From Acuticoccus sp. I52.16.1 (GTDB taxonomy: Bacteria; Pseudomonadota; Alphaproteobacteria; Rhizobiales; Amorphaceae): DNA of 64,000 nucleotides. Within the stretch, counting starts at the first letter, position 1. The number at the start of each line of letters is the position of its first letter. Both the position numbers and the translations under genes were made by a program. Below, one piece after another: positions 19,852 to 27,796 of the stretch. Location of the stretch: assembly GCF_022865125.1 (NCBI RefSeq), contig NZ_CP094828.1:4581219-4645218 (forward strand), in the 5' to 3' direction. Below the pieces are notes generated by a model. The model was not told the origin of the DNA. It did no database searches and was given only the letters and a program-made list of their open reading frames with translations.

Positions 19852-20640
19852 ATGCCGACCTTCGACCGCCCCGACGGCACCCTCGTCTACGACATCGCCG
19901 GGGAGGGGCCGCCGCTCCTTCTCCTGTGCGGCCTGGGAGGCTCGCGGCGCTACTGGGACAACCTGCTGCCGGCCCTGACCGCGCGCTTCACCGTCGTCGC
20001 GATGGACCACATGGGCTGCGGGGAGACGGTGTCGCGCCGCACCGAGCACACGGTGCCGGCGCTGGCGGACGACGTGACCGCACTCCTCGACCACCTCGGC
20101 ATCGAGGCGGCGCACTTCATCGGCCACTCGACCGGAGCGGCGACGGGGCTCGTCCTGGGGGCGGTGGCGCCGGAGCGGATAAAGCGGATGGTGCTGTTCG
20201 CCGGCTGGCCGGGGCGGGACCCGTTCTTCGACCTCTGCTTCAAGGTCCGCCGCCGGCAACTCGTCGACAGCGGGGTCGCGGCCTATCACGGTGCGACGCC
20301 GCTCTTCCTCTATCCGCCGCGCTTCGTGGCCGAGCATTCGCAGACGGTGCAGGCGGTGGTCGACGGGCTGATCGCCGCCAGCCCGCCCACCGAGACGATG
20401 CTCGCCCGGATCGACATGCTGCTCGCGTTCGACCGCCGCGCCGAACTGGCGGACATCGAGACCGCGCCGCTGATCCTGTGCGCGAGGGACGATCAGCTCA
20501 CCCCGTTGCACTGTTCGGAGGCACTCGCGGCCGGCATCCCGGACGCGCGTCTGGCGGTGATGGATTGGGGCGGCCACGCCGCCTCGCAAACCGCGCCCGA
20601 GGCGTTCCTGTCCCTCGTATTGGACGAGCTGTCTCACTAG
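19852..20640 (+). CDS. rutD: RutD-like alpha/beta hydrolase (aminoacrylate hydrolase family)
   Basis: A 262-residue alpha/beta hydrolase with nucleophile S93 (GHSTG), acid D213 or D214 (ARDDQL) and H242 (GGHAA). The pattern [25 protein letters not shown] and WGGHA follows RutD, which speeds hydrolysis of 3-aminoacrylate to malonic semialdehyde. In the E. coli protein as I recall it the elbow reads GHALG without a serine, whereas this copy has a canonical serine elbow. It lies 14 bases after the RutB-like gene and ends the unit. Confidence 0.82.
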   Translation: MPTFDRPDGTLVYDIAGEGPPLLLLCGLGGSRRYWDNLLPALTARFTVVAMDHMGCGETVSRRTEHTVPALADDVTALLDHLGIEAAHFIGHSTGAATGLVLGAVAPERIKRMVLFAGWPGRDPFFDLCFKVRRRQLVDSGVAAYHGATPLFLYPPRFVAEHSQTVQAVVDGLIAASPPTETMLARIDMLLAFDRRAELADIETAPLILCARDDQLTPLHCSEALAAGIPDARLAVMDWGGHAASQTAPEAFLSLVLDELSH

Positions 20641-20804
20641 ATGTGACGCATCGGGACGGGGGCGCGTCGTCGTCGGTCCCGGCCGGCCGCTGCCGGGTGC
20701 CGTGCGTTTCGCCGTGCATCAGCGGGGGCAGGCTCTTCCCAAACGTCGCTCCGGATGGTCTTTGCCCGGCATTCGCCCGACCGTCCGCCATCGGAGACCC
20801 GAAG

Positions 20805-21506
20805 ATGTTCGACCGCCGCCCGAAGATCGCCCCGTCGATCCTGTCCGCCGACTTCGCCGCCTTCGGCGCCGAATGCGAGGCGGTGGAGGCCCAGGGCGCC
20901 GACTGGGTGCATGTGGACGTGATGGACGGCCACTTCGTCCCCAACATCACCTTCGGCCCGCAGACGGTGAAGGCCATCCGCCCGCACATCGAGACGGTGA
21001 TGGACGTGCACCTGATGATCGCCCCGGTCGACCCCTATATCGCCGCCTTCGCCGAGGCGGGGGCGGACGTGCTCACCGCCCACGCCGAGGCGGGCCCCCA
21101 TCTCGACCGGACGCTGCAGGCGATCCGCGCGGCCGGGTGCAAGGCCGGCGTGGCGCTGAACCCGGCGACCCCGGCCGAGGCGATCGCCTATGTCATGGAC
21201 CGGATCGACCTCGTCTGCGTGATGACGGTGAACCCCGGCTTCGGCGGGCAGAGCTTCATCGACGCGTGCGTGCCCAAGGTGGCGCGCCTGCGCGAGATGA
21301 TCGGCGACCGGCCGATCCACATCGAGATCGACGGTGGCGTGACGCCGCAGACCGCGCCGCGCCTGACCGCGGCTGGGGCGGACGTTCTGGTGGCCGGCTC
21401 GGCGGTGTTCAAGGGCGGCTCGGTCGCCCAGCCCGGCGCCTACGGGGCCAACATCCGCGCCATCCGCGAGGCGGCGACGGCCGCGGCGAGGTCCGATGCG
21501 GCCTGA
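20805..21506 (+). CDS. rpe: Ribulose-phosphate 3-epimerase
   Basis: Interconverts D-ribulose 5-phosphate and D-xylulose 5-phosphate in the pentose phosphate/Calvin pathways. A 233-residue TIM barrel: [10 protein letters not shown] opening, [37 protein letters not shown] and EIDGGV motifs carrying the metal ligands (His, Asp, His, Asp). The ATG at 20805 has GGAG eight bases upstream. It overlaps gph by 11 bases. Confidence 0.96.
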   Translation: MFDRRPKIAPSILSADFAAFGAECEAVEAQGADWVHVDVMDGHFVPNITFGPQTVKAIRPHIETVMDVHLMIAPVDPYIAAFAEAGADVLTAHAEAGPHLDRTLQAIRAAGCKAGVALNPATPAEAIAYVMDRIDLVCVMTVNPGFGGQSFIDACVPKVARLREMIGDRPIHIEIDGGVTPQTAPRLTAAGADVLVAGSAVFKGGSVAQPGAYGANIRAIREAATAAARSDAA

Positions 21507-22185
21507 GGCTCGCGCGTTTGACGCCGTCGTCTTCGACCTCGACGGCACGCTGATCGACAGCGCGCCGGCGATCCGGGCGATCGCGGGCCGCTTCCTCGCC
21601 GAGCAGGGAGCCGCGCCGCTGACGCTGGACGAGACGCGCGCCTTCATCGGCCATGGCGCCGCGCATTTCCTGCGGCGCGCACTGGCGGCGCGCGAGCTGC
21701 CGGCGAACGACGCCGCCGTCGCCACGCACTACCCCCGTTTCATCGCGATCTACGGTGCCGCCCCGCCGGGTGACAACGTCCCCTTCGGCGGCATCGTCGA
21801 GACGCTCGGCGAGCTGGAGCGCGCCGGCGTCGCGGTCGGGCTGTGCACCAACAAGCCGGACGAGCCGACCCGGCGCGTGCTCGACGCGTTCGGCCTCGCC
21901 TTCGCCGTGGTCGTCACGGGGGACACGCTGCCACAGAAGAAGCCGTCCCCGAAGCCGCTGGAGGCGGTAGTCGCCGGGCTCGGCGTGACGGTGGCGCGTA
22001 CGCTCTTCGTCGGCGACAGCGAGATCGACGCTTTGACGGCTCGAGCCGCCGGCTGTCCCTTCGCTCTCCACACGGCCGGATACCATTTCGCGTTCTCCGA
22101 GGCGGCCCAGCCGGACTACTTCGTTGCCGATATCCCATCCGTTCTCGACATCGTGATCAATCGCGGCCCGATCGCCACAATTTAG
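21496..22185 (+). CDS. gph: Phosphoglycolate phosphatase (HAD superfamily)
   Basis: A 229-residue HAD hydrolase with the DxDGT motif at D14 and D16 ([12 protein letters not shown]), a four-helix C1 cap, the second-motif Thr (CTNKP) and KPSPKPL followed by [12 protein letters not shown] for Mg2+ binding. It dephosphorylates 2-phosphoglycolate formed by Rubisco oxygenation or DNA repair. The 11-base overlap with rpe makes an rpe-gph operon. Family assignment within HAD is good but substrate is inferred. Confidence 0.88.
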   Translation: MRPEARAFDAVVFDLDGTLIDSAPAIRAIAGRFLAEQGAAPLTLDETRAFIGHGAAHFLRRALAARELPANDAAVATHYPRFIAIYGAAPPGDNVPFGGIVETLGELERAGVAVGLCTNKPDEPTRRVLDAFGLAFAVVVTGDTLPQKKPSPKPLEAVVAGLGVTVARTLFVGDSEIDALTARAAGCPFALHTAGYHFAFSEAAQPDYFVADIPSVLDIVINRGPIATI

Positions 22186-22186
22186 G

Positions 22187-22215
22187 CGGGCCGCCGCAAG
22201 CGCACGGGCGGCCCG
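22187..22215 (+). terminator. Hairpin after gph, probable terminator
   Basis: Perfect 9-bp stem (CGGGCCGCC with GGCGGCCCG, 11-base loop) beginning one base after the gph stop codon. No U-tract follows, so strength as an intrinsic terminator is uncertain. Confidence 0.5.
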
Positions 22216-22575
22216 GCCGTGCAGCGCCGAGAACACCGCGCGAGCTGCGGCATTTCGTCGATAGGGGCGGCTTGCGGGTCGCCCAAATGCAATCGGCCGT
22301 CCACGTCGACACCGCCTCAGGCACGCCTTGAAGGCGGTCTATGCCTCGAGCCGGTGGTCAAGCTGCTACACGTTTTCGCAAATTGATAGAATAGTGCTCG
22401 CGAACACAGTGTTCGATCCTGCACAATGCCAGATCAAGGGAGGCAGCAGTGGCGCGCCGAACGACAATAACAGTGGGTCATCACTGAAAAGACCACCTGC
22501 CGTCTGCGCCGCGCACGGGGGGCGCGGTCGCAGGGCGATGTCGGATCGGTGCGCATGGCAGGAGGGAACAACGCC
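22216..22575. promoter_or_regulatory. Control region of the SARP-hydrolase gene with 15-bp palindrome
   Basis: No gene is visible here. The stretch 22370-22400 is AT-richer than the flanks and suits a promoter. At 22401-22415 lies the perfect palindrome CGAACACAGTGTTCG (7-bp arms, one central base), a strong operator candidate. AGGAGGG at 22560-22566 is the ribosome site for the ATG at 22576. Confidence 0.5.
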
Positions 22576-24387
22576 ATGAATACACACGTCGTACCGAGCG
22601 TCGATTGTGATCTTCCGGGCGTGGCCTTTGCCGGCCGGCGCTCCCGTGAGCGGCATCGCCGCCCCCCATGGCGGGCCCAGCCCGTCTCCATCGCCCAGCC
22701 CGCTCTCAGCATTCAGACCATCGGTCCCGTCGCGATTTCCTGGAACGGGGAGGCGCTGCCGCTGCCCGCCTCGCGCAAGACGCGCGCGCTGCTCGGCTAC
22801 CTCGTCCTGTGCGCCCGGCCGCAGCGGCGCGAGCGGCTGTGCGAGTTGCTGTGGGAGGTGCCGGACGACCCGCGCGCGGCGCTGCGCTGGTCGCTCAGCA
22901 AGCTGCGCCCGCTGGTCAACGTGGGCGGCGAAACCCGGCTCATCGCCGACCGCGAGCAGGTGCGGATCCAGATCGACCCCGTCCGCGTCGACTTCGAGCA
23001 TATCGCCGCCGTCGCCAGTGGCGAGGAGGCGGTGGGCGAGGATACGACCGCGCACGGGCTCGCCGAGGCGTGGGAATGCGCCAACCGCGTCCTGATGGAG
23101 GACTGCGAGCTTTCCAACCAACCGACCTTCTCCGCCTGGCTCGACCACAAGCGGACCGAACTCATGCGCCTGCGCGTCAAACTGGCCCGCCGGCTGGCAC
23201 AGGCGCCGGACCTGTCGCTGGAGGAGAACGAGGTCTGGGCCGAGCGCTGGTGGCTCGACGCGCCGTTCGACCCGGCGGCCGCGCAACACGCCGTCCTCGC
23301 TCGCCGCAAGTTGGGGCGCGAGCGCGAGGCCGTCGCCCTCGCCGATCAGATGGAGCGCGCCTTCCGAGACGCGGGACTGGAGCCGCCCGACTTCTCGATC
23401 TGCCCGTTCGAGGTCGCGCCGGCCACCGGCCCTGCGGCGGGACCGCCCCATGCCGACGCGGCGCGCGTCCCGGCCCGCGTGGCGCCGGCGACGCTCGACA
23501 GCGGCCCGTCGATTGCGCCCGAGGCGGCGGACGGCCCGGCGGTGCCGCATCAGTCGATCCGCTTCACCGAGGCGCAGGACGGGGTGTCGCTCGCCTGGGC
23601 CGTCGCCGGGGACAAGGAGCACCCGGCGCTGCTGAAGGCCGGAACATGGCCCTCGCACCTGGAACTCGACTGGGGCGCGCCGATCTGGTCCGGCCTCTAC
23701 CGCAGCCTCACCGACAGCTTCCGCTTCATCCGCTACGACGAGCGCGGCTGCGGACTGTCGGACTGGATGGTGCCGGAGATCAGCCTGGCGCGCTCGGTCG
23801 GCGACCTGGAGCGGGTGGTCGACGCGGCCGGGCTCGACCGCTTCCCGCTGTTGGGCATGAGCCACGGGGCGGCGGCGGCGATCACCTACGCCGCGCGGCA
23901 CCCGGAGCGCGTATCGCATCTGGTCCTCGTCGGCGGGTTCGCGGCGGGCTGGCGGCACACCGCATCCGCCGAGGAGGTGCGCGAGCGCGAGGCGGTAATG
24001 GTCCTGGCCGAGCGCGGCTGGGGGCGCACCAACCCGTCCTACCGCCACCTCCTGTCGCAGACCCTGATGCCGAGCGCGACGCCGGAGGACCTCGCGGAGT
24101 TCGACGCCGTGCAGCGTCGCACCACGTCCACCGAGAACGTCATGCGCGTTTTCGACATGATCTCCACCATCGACGTGCGCCCGCTGCTGAAGGACGTGCG
24201 CGCCGCGACGCTGGTGCTTCACAGCCGCAACGATATCTACGTCCCCGTCGGCGCGGGCCGTGCGCTGGCGGCGCAGATCCCCAACGCCGAGTTCGCCGGG
24301 CTCGACAGCGACAACCATTTCCTGCTGGGCCGCGAGCCCGCCACCGCCGACCTCGTCGCCGCCGTGCGCCGCTTCCTGGGGCGCTGA
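22576..24387 (+). CDS. SARP/BTAD-type regulator fused to an alpha/beta hydrolase
   Basis: A 603-residue, apparently cytosolic fusion. Residues about 44-135 look like the winged-helix DNA-binding part of SARP regulators (PALSIQTIGPVAISWNGEALPLPASRKTRALLGYL; RRERLCELLWEVPDDPRAALRWSLSKLRPLV), and about 136-270 like a bacterial transcriptional activation domain of helical repeats. After an Ala/Pro linker, residues 325-603 form an alpha/beta hydrolase with S429 (GMSHG), D553 (HSRNDIYVP) and H581 (DNHFLL). This hydrolase type is known fused to adenylate cyclase or regulator domains, where it probably senses a small ligand. The ATG at 22576 follows AGGAGGG by nine bases; an ATG at 22549 lacks a site. 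It likely controls the monooxygenase/ars-like genes downstream. Confidence 0.8.
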   Translation: MNTHVVPSVDCDLPGVAFAGRRSRERHRRPPWRAQPVSIAQPALSIQTIGPVAISWNGEALPLPASRKTRALLGYLVLCARPQRRERLCELLWEVPDDPRAALRWSLSKLRPLVNVGGETRLIADREQVRIQIDPVRVDFEHIAAVASGEEAVGEDTTAHGLAEAWECANRVLMEDCELSNQPTFSAWLDHKRTELMRLRVKLARRLAQAPDLSLEENEVWAERWWLDAPFDPAAAQHAVLARRKLGREREAVALADQMERAFRDAGLEPPDFSICPFEVAPATGPAAGPPHADAARVPARVAPATLDSGPSIAPEAADGPAVPHQSIRFTEAQDGVSLAWAVAGDKEHPALLKAGTWPSHLELDWGAPIWSGLYRSLTDSFRFIRYDERGCGLSDWMVPEISLARSVGDLERVVDAAGLDRFPLLGMSHGAAAAITYAARHPERVSHLVLVGGFAAGWRHTASAEEVREREAVMVLAERGWGRTNPSYRHLLSQTLMPSATPEDLAEFDAVQRRTTSTENVMRVFDMISTIDVRPLLKDVRAATLVLHSRNDIYVPVGAGRALAAQIPNAEFAGLDSDNHFLLGREPATADLVAAVRRFLGR

Positions 24388-24530
24388 GCCGGCGGCATCG
24401 CCGGACCGTTGTCGTCCGCGTCGCGCCGCTCGCGGCGAATTCCACGACCGCCACCACGATCGGCACCACGCTCAGTGCCACGCCCGCGTGCTCAACCTTG
24501 CCGGGGTTGGCCGATCTGAGGGGAACGGGC

Positions 24531-26021
24531 GTGATCCATCTCATGAGCGAAGCGGCGACGGCGGACATGGAGCCGTGCGAGTTGTGCATCATCGGTGCGG
24601 GGATCGCCGGGCTCAACGCGCTCTTCGTCGCCACCCAGTATTTCGGGCCGATGGACCGGGTGATCCTCGTCGACGCGAAGAACGCGCCGGGCGGGATGTG
24701 GAACGAGGTGTACGACTACGCGCGCCTGCACCAGCCGCACCCGTCCTTCACCGTGGGCGACATGGCGTGGGACTGGTCACGGCCCAACCACTACCTCTCG
24801 ACCGGCCGCGAGGTCGCCGCGCACCTCGGCCGCTGCTACGCCAGCCTGCGCGAGCGGGTCGACCTGCGAGAGCGCTTCGCCCACACCGTCACCCGCTGCG
24901 AGGAGGTGAAGGAGGCCGACGGGCGGACGATGGCGCACGTCGAGCATCACCCCAACGGCCACCCCGACCGTGTCCGGACGATCCGGGCCAAGTGGGTGGT
25001 GCGGGCGATCGGCTTCGACGTACCGGCGCCGCGGCCGCTTCCGCTCCAGAGCGCGCGCGTGATCTCGACCACGCCGCAACGCCTGCGCGCCGACGGCGTG
25101 TTCGACAGTGACGCCCCGGTCTACATCGTCGGCGGCGGCAAGACCGGGCTCGACACCGCGCTTGCGCTCGTCTCCCGCCGCTCGCGCCGGCGCGTCACGC
25201 TCCTCAATGGCAGCGGCACGGTGTTCGCCGATCGCGACCTGCTGGCCCCGCGTGGGCGTCGGCGCTGGTGGAGCGGGCGGCTCTTCTCGACCGCCTTTCG
25301 CGACGTCGCGATGCGCTTCAACGGCACCAACGAAGACGACGTGTTCGACTTCTTCCGCCGCACGATGTGCGTGAGCCTGGATCCCAGCGACCAGCAGTTC
25401 TTCTTCGGCATCATGTCCCAGGCGGAGCGCGATGCGCTGGATCGCGGCCTGGATCAGATCGTCAACGACTATCTGGACGGCGTGGTCGACGCGCAGCGGG
25501 GAACGCGGCTCCTGCTGCGCGGCGGTGGCTCGCTGCCGGTGTCCGAGGGGAGTGTCTTCGTCAACTGCACGGGGCACTTGATGCGCCATCGTCACCCGTA
25601 CGAGCCCTTCCTGTCGCCGGAGGGGGCGGTCCTTTCGATCACACCGCGATCGATGACGCACTTTCTCACCAGCATGGCCGGCTATCTGCTGCCGCACCTC
25701 TTCTTCTCGGGGCGGCTGCGCGATGCTGGCCTCTATGCGCTCGACGGGGAGGAGATGCGCCGGCGCGGCGGGCGGCTCTACCACACGGCGCTGGTCTCGC
25801 TGACTTTCCTCAACACCATTCTCGCGCACGAGGCGCTGCCGGTGCGCGTGATGAGCCGCTGCGGCCTCGATCTCGACCGGCTGTACCCGCTGCCGCGGCG
25901 CCTGCTCGGCTTCATCGACGTGAAGCGCAACGGGGCGCGGTACGTGGACCACTGCCGCACCGCGCTGGACCGGGTGCAGGCGGAAACGGGCGTTCGCTGC
26001 GGCCGCCTGGAGGCGGCATGA
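24531..26021 (+). CDS. FAD/NAD(P)-dependent monooxygenase-like flavoprotein
   Basis: A 496-residue flavoprotein with an N-terminal FAD-binding Rossmann motif (CIIGAGIAGLNAL), a GGMWNE flavin-proximal motif, and a second dinucleotide motif (VYIVGGGKTGLDTAL) for NAD(P)H. This architecture is that of flavin-containing monooxygenases and related oxidoreductases; substrate unknown. Start: GTG at 24531 has AGGGGA five bases upstream, better than the ATG four codons later. The final codons overlap the arsR-type gene (ATGA), so the two are co-translated, which ties its function to whatever ArsR senses. Confidence 0.8.
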   Translation: MIHLMSEAATADMEPCELCIIGAGIAGLNALFVATQYFGPMDRVILVDAKNAPGGMWNEVYDYARLHQPHPSFTVGDMAWDWSRPNHYLSTGREVAAHLGRCYASLRERVDLRERFAHTVTRCEEVKEADGRTMAHVEHHPNGHPDRVRTIRAKWVVRAIGFDVPAPRPLPLQSARVISTTPQRLRADGVFDSDAPVYIVGGGKTGLDTALALVSRRSRRRVTLLNGSGTVFADRDLLAPRGRRRWWSGRLFSTAFRDVAMRFNGTNEDDVFDFFRRTMCVSLDPSDQQFFFGIMSQAERDALDRGLDQIVNDYLDGVVDAQRGTRLLLRGGGSLPVSEGSVFVNCTGHLMRHRHPYEPFLSPEGAVLSITPRSMTHFLTSMAGYLLPHLFFSGRLRDAGLYALDGEEMRRRGGRLYHTALVSLTFLNTILAHEALPVRVMSRCGLDLDRLYPLPRRLLGFIDVKRNGARYVDHCRTALDRVQAETGVRCGRLEAA

Positions 26022-26407
26022 GCGCGGCGGCGAGGCTTCAACCCATGACGATTGACAGGAGGGGCGACGATGTCCATGCTATTTCCATGAATATCGAATT
26101 AGCGGCAAACCAGCTCGACGCGCTCGGGAACGTGACCCGCCTCGAGCTGTATCGGACCCTCGTGCGGGCGGGGCCGGACGGGCTGGCCGTGGGGGAATTG
26201 CAGCAGCGCCTCGGCCTCGCTGCATCGACCCTGTCGCATCACCTGAAGCGGCTCGTGGACCGGGGTCTGATCACGCAGGAGCGACAGGCGACGACGCTGA
26301 TCTGCCGCGCCCACTACCCGGCGATGAGCCGGCTCCTCGGTTTCCTGGCTGACGAGTGTTGCGCCGACCAGGTGCGCCCGCGCGTGCCTGAAGAGGCGGT
26401 TCGCTAG
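26018..26407 (+). CDS. arsR: ArsR/SmtB-family metalloid-responsive repressor
   Basis: A 129-residue winged-helix repressor. The core runs MNIELAANQLDALGNVTRLELYRTLVRAGPDGLAVGEL...AASTLSHHLKRLVDRGLI, with DNA recognition helix about residues 66-82. Cysteines are C96, C114 and C115, the last two vicinal in the C-terminal helix (FLADECC); a vicinal pair at this place is the As(III)/Sb(III) site of one ArsR class. The start at 26018 overlaps the monooxygenase stop and has GGAGG four bases upstream; an internal ATG at 26087 would give a 106-residue core protein. It probably represses the neighbouring genes until metalloid binds. Confidence 0.88.
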   Translation: MSAAARLQPMTIDRRGDDVHAISMNIELAANQLDALGNVTRLELYRTLVRAGPDGLAVGELQQRLGLAASTLSHHLKRLVDRGLITQERQATTLICRAHYPAMSRLLGFLADECCADQVRPRVPEEAVR

Positions 26408-26455
26408 CGACCAAAAAATTTTCGTCACGATCTTCGATCGATCCGGAAGGACGGA

Positions 26456-27796
26456 ATGAGCGAGCACATGAATATCCCTTCATCCTTGCCGGTCGTGGTG
26501 ATCGGCGCCGGCCCGGTCGGGTTGGCGGCGGCGGCGCGGCTGGTCGAGCGGGGCCTGCCGTTCCTGGTGCTGGAACGGTCGGCCGCTGTGGCGGCGGCGC
26601 CCAGGGCGTGGGGCCACGTCCGCCTGTTCTCGCCCTGGCGCTACAACGTCGACGCGGCGGCCGGCGCGCTCTTGGAGGCGGCAGGCTGGGCCGGGCCGGA
26701 GCCGGAGGACCTGCCTACCGGCGCCGAGCTGACCGCGCGGTATCTGGAACCGCTCGCCGCCCATCCCGCCATCGCACCGCACCTGCGTCTCGGCGCCGAC
26801 GTCGATGCCGTGACGCGCCGCGGGCGGGACAAGATGGCCTCGTCCGACCGCGAGGCGGCGCCGCTGGTGGTGCGGTGGACCGATGCGAGCGGGGCCCCGC
26901 ACCGGACCGCGGCGCGCGCCGTGATCGATGCCAGCGGGACGACCGATCAGCCCAACCCGATGGGCGTCGACGGCTTGCCGGTGGCCGGCGAGGCGCAGGC
27001 CGCGGCGGCGGGGCGGATCGCCTACGGTCTGCCGGACGTATGCGGTGCGGCCCGGGGCGACTATGCGGGGCGGCGGACGCTGGTCGTGGGCAGCGGGCAC
27101 TCGGCGATCAACCTCGTCCTCGACCTCGTGCGCCTGCGCCAGGACACCGGGGCGGGCGAGATCCTTTGGGCCCTGCGCAGCGGCGGGGTGGCGAAGTTGC
27201 GCGGCGGCGGGTTGGACGATCAGCTCCCCGAACGCGGCGCGCTGGGGCTGGCGGTGATGGACGCGGTCGAGGCGGGCCGTGTGCGCCTGCTGGCACCCTT
27301 CGCCGCGGAGCGCATCGCAACCGGCGCCGCGATCCTCGAGATCGATGCGACGCTGGAGGAGGCGCCGACGCGGCTGGAGGTGGACCGGATCATCGTCGCG
27401 ACGGGCTTCCGGCCAGATCTCGCGATGCTGCGCGAGGTGCGCGTCGCACTCGACCCCGCGGTGGAGGCGCCGCATCGCCTCGCCCCGCTGATCGACCCGA
27501 ACCTGCACTCCTGCGGCACCGTCCCGCCGCATGGGGCGGAGACGCTGGCCCACCCGGAGCCGGACCTCTTCATCGTCGGCGCCAAGTCCTATGGCCGGGC
27601 GCCGACATTCCTGATGGCGACCGGGTACGAGCAGGTCCGCTCCGTGGTGGCGGCGCTGGCCGGCGACCATGCCGCCGCCCGCGAGGTGCGCCTGGTGCTG
27701 CCGGAGACGGGCGTGTGCAGCGCGCCCGCCGCCGCGCCGGCCGAGGTGGCGGACTGCGGTTGTGCGCCGACGCGCTGCTGTGGCGCCGCTGCGTGA
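26456..27796 (+). CDS. FAD-dependent oxidoreductase with Cys-rich tail (ArsO-like)
   Basis: A 446-residue flavoprotein: FAD Rossmann motif VVVIGAGPVGLAAAARL at residues 13-29, second dinucleotide fold TLVVGSGHSAINLVLDL near residue 208, and ATGF motif VATGFRPDL near 318. The last 28 residues carry five cysteines (VCS, DCGC, RCCG), an arrangement suited to binding soft metal or metalloid ions. Related flavoproteins occur beside arsR in ars operons (often called ArsO or flavin monooxygenase). AAGGA precedes the ATG at 26456. The stop overlaps the MFS gene by GTGA. Oxidation of a trivalent arsenical or antimonial is inferred from context only. Confidence 0.78.
   Translation: MSEHMNIPSSLPVVVIGAGPVGLAAAARLVERGLPFLVLERSAAVAAAPRAWGHVRLFSPWRYNVDAAAGALLEAAGWAGPEPEDLPTGAELTARYLEPLAAHPAIAPHLRLGADVDAVTRRGRDKMASSDREAAPLVVRWTDASGAPHRTAARAVIDASGTTDQPNPMGVDGLPVAGEAQAAAAGRIAYGLPDVCGAARGDYAGRRTLVVGSGHSAINLVLDLVRLRQDTGAGEILWALRSGGVAKLRGGGLDDQLPERGALGLAVMDAVEAGRVRLLAPFAAERIATGAAILEIDATLEEAPTRLEVDRIIVATGFRPDLAMLREVRVALDPAVEAPHRLAPLIDPNLHSCGTVPPHGAETLAHPEPDLFIVGAKSYGRAPTFLMATGYEQVRSVVAALAGDHAAAREVRLVLPETGVCSAPAAAPAEVADCGCAPTRCCGAAA

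Noticed and set aside
19752-20804. In-frame extension upstream of rpe across the rutD gene
   Set aside because: Out-of-frame shadow of rutD; rpe homologues begin at [13 protein letters not shown], which has a ribosome site at 20793.
20641-20804. Gap between rutD and rpe checked for a riboswitch or small RNA
   Set aside because: No conserved riboswitch core or strong hairpin with U-tract is visible; it is probably a promoter region for rpe.
22401-22415. Palindrome considered as a LexA (SOS) box
   Set aside because: The alphaproteobacterial LexA site is a GTTC-N7-GTTC direct repeat, and the Gram-positive box has a 14-bp spacing; this site fits neither, and the neighbours are not DNA-repair genes.
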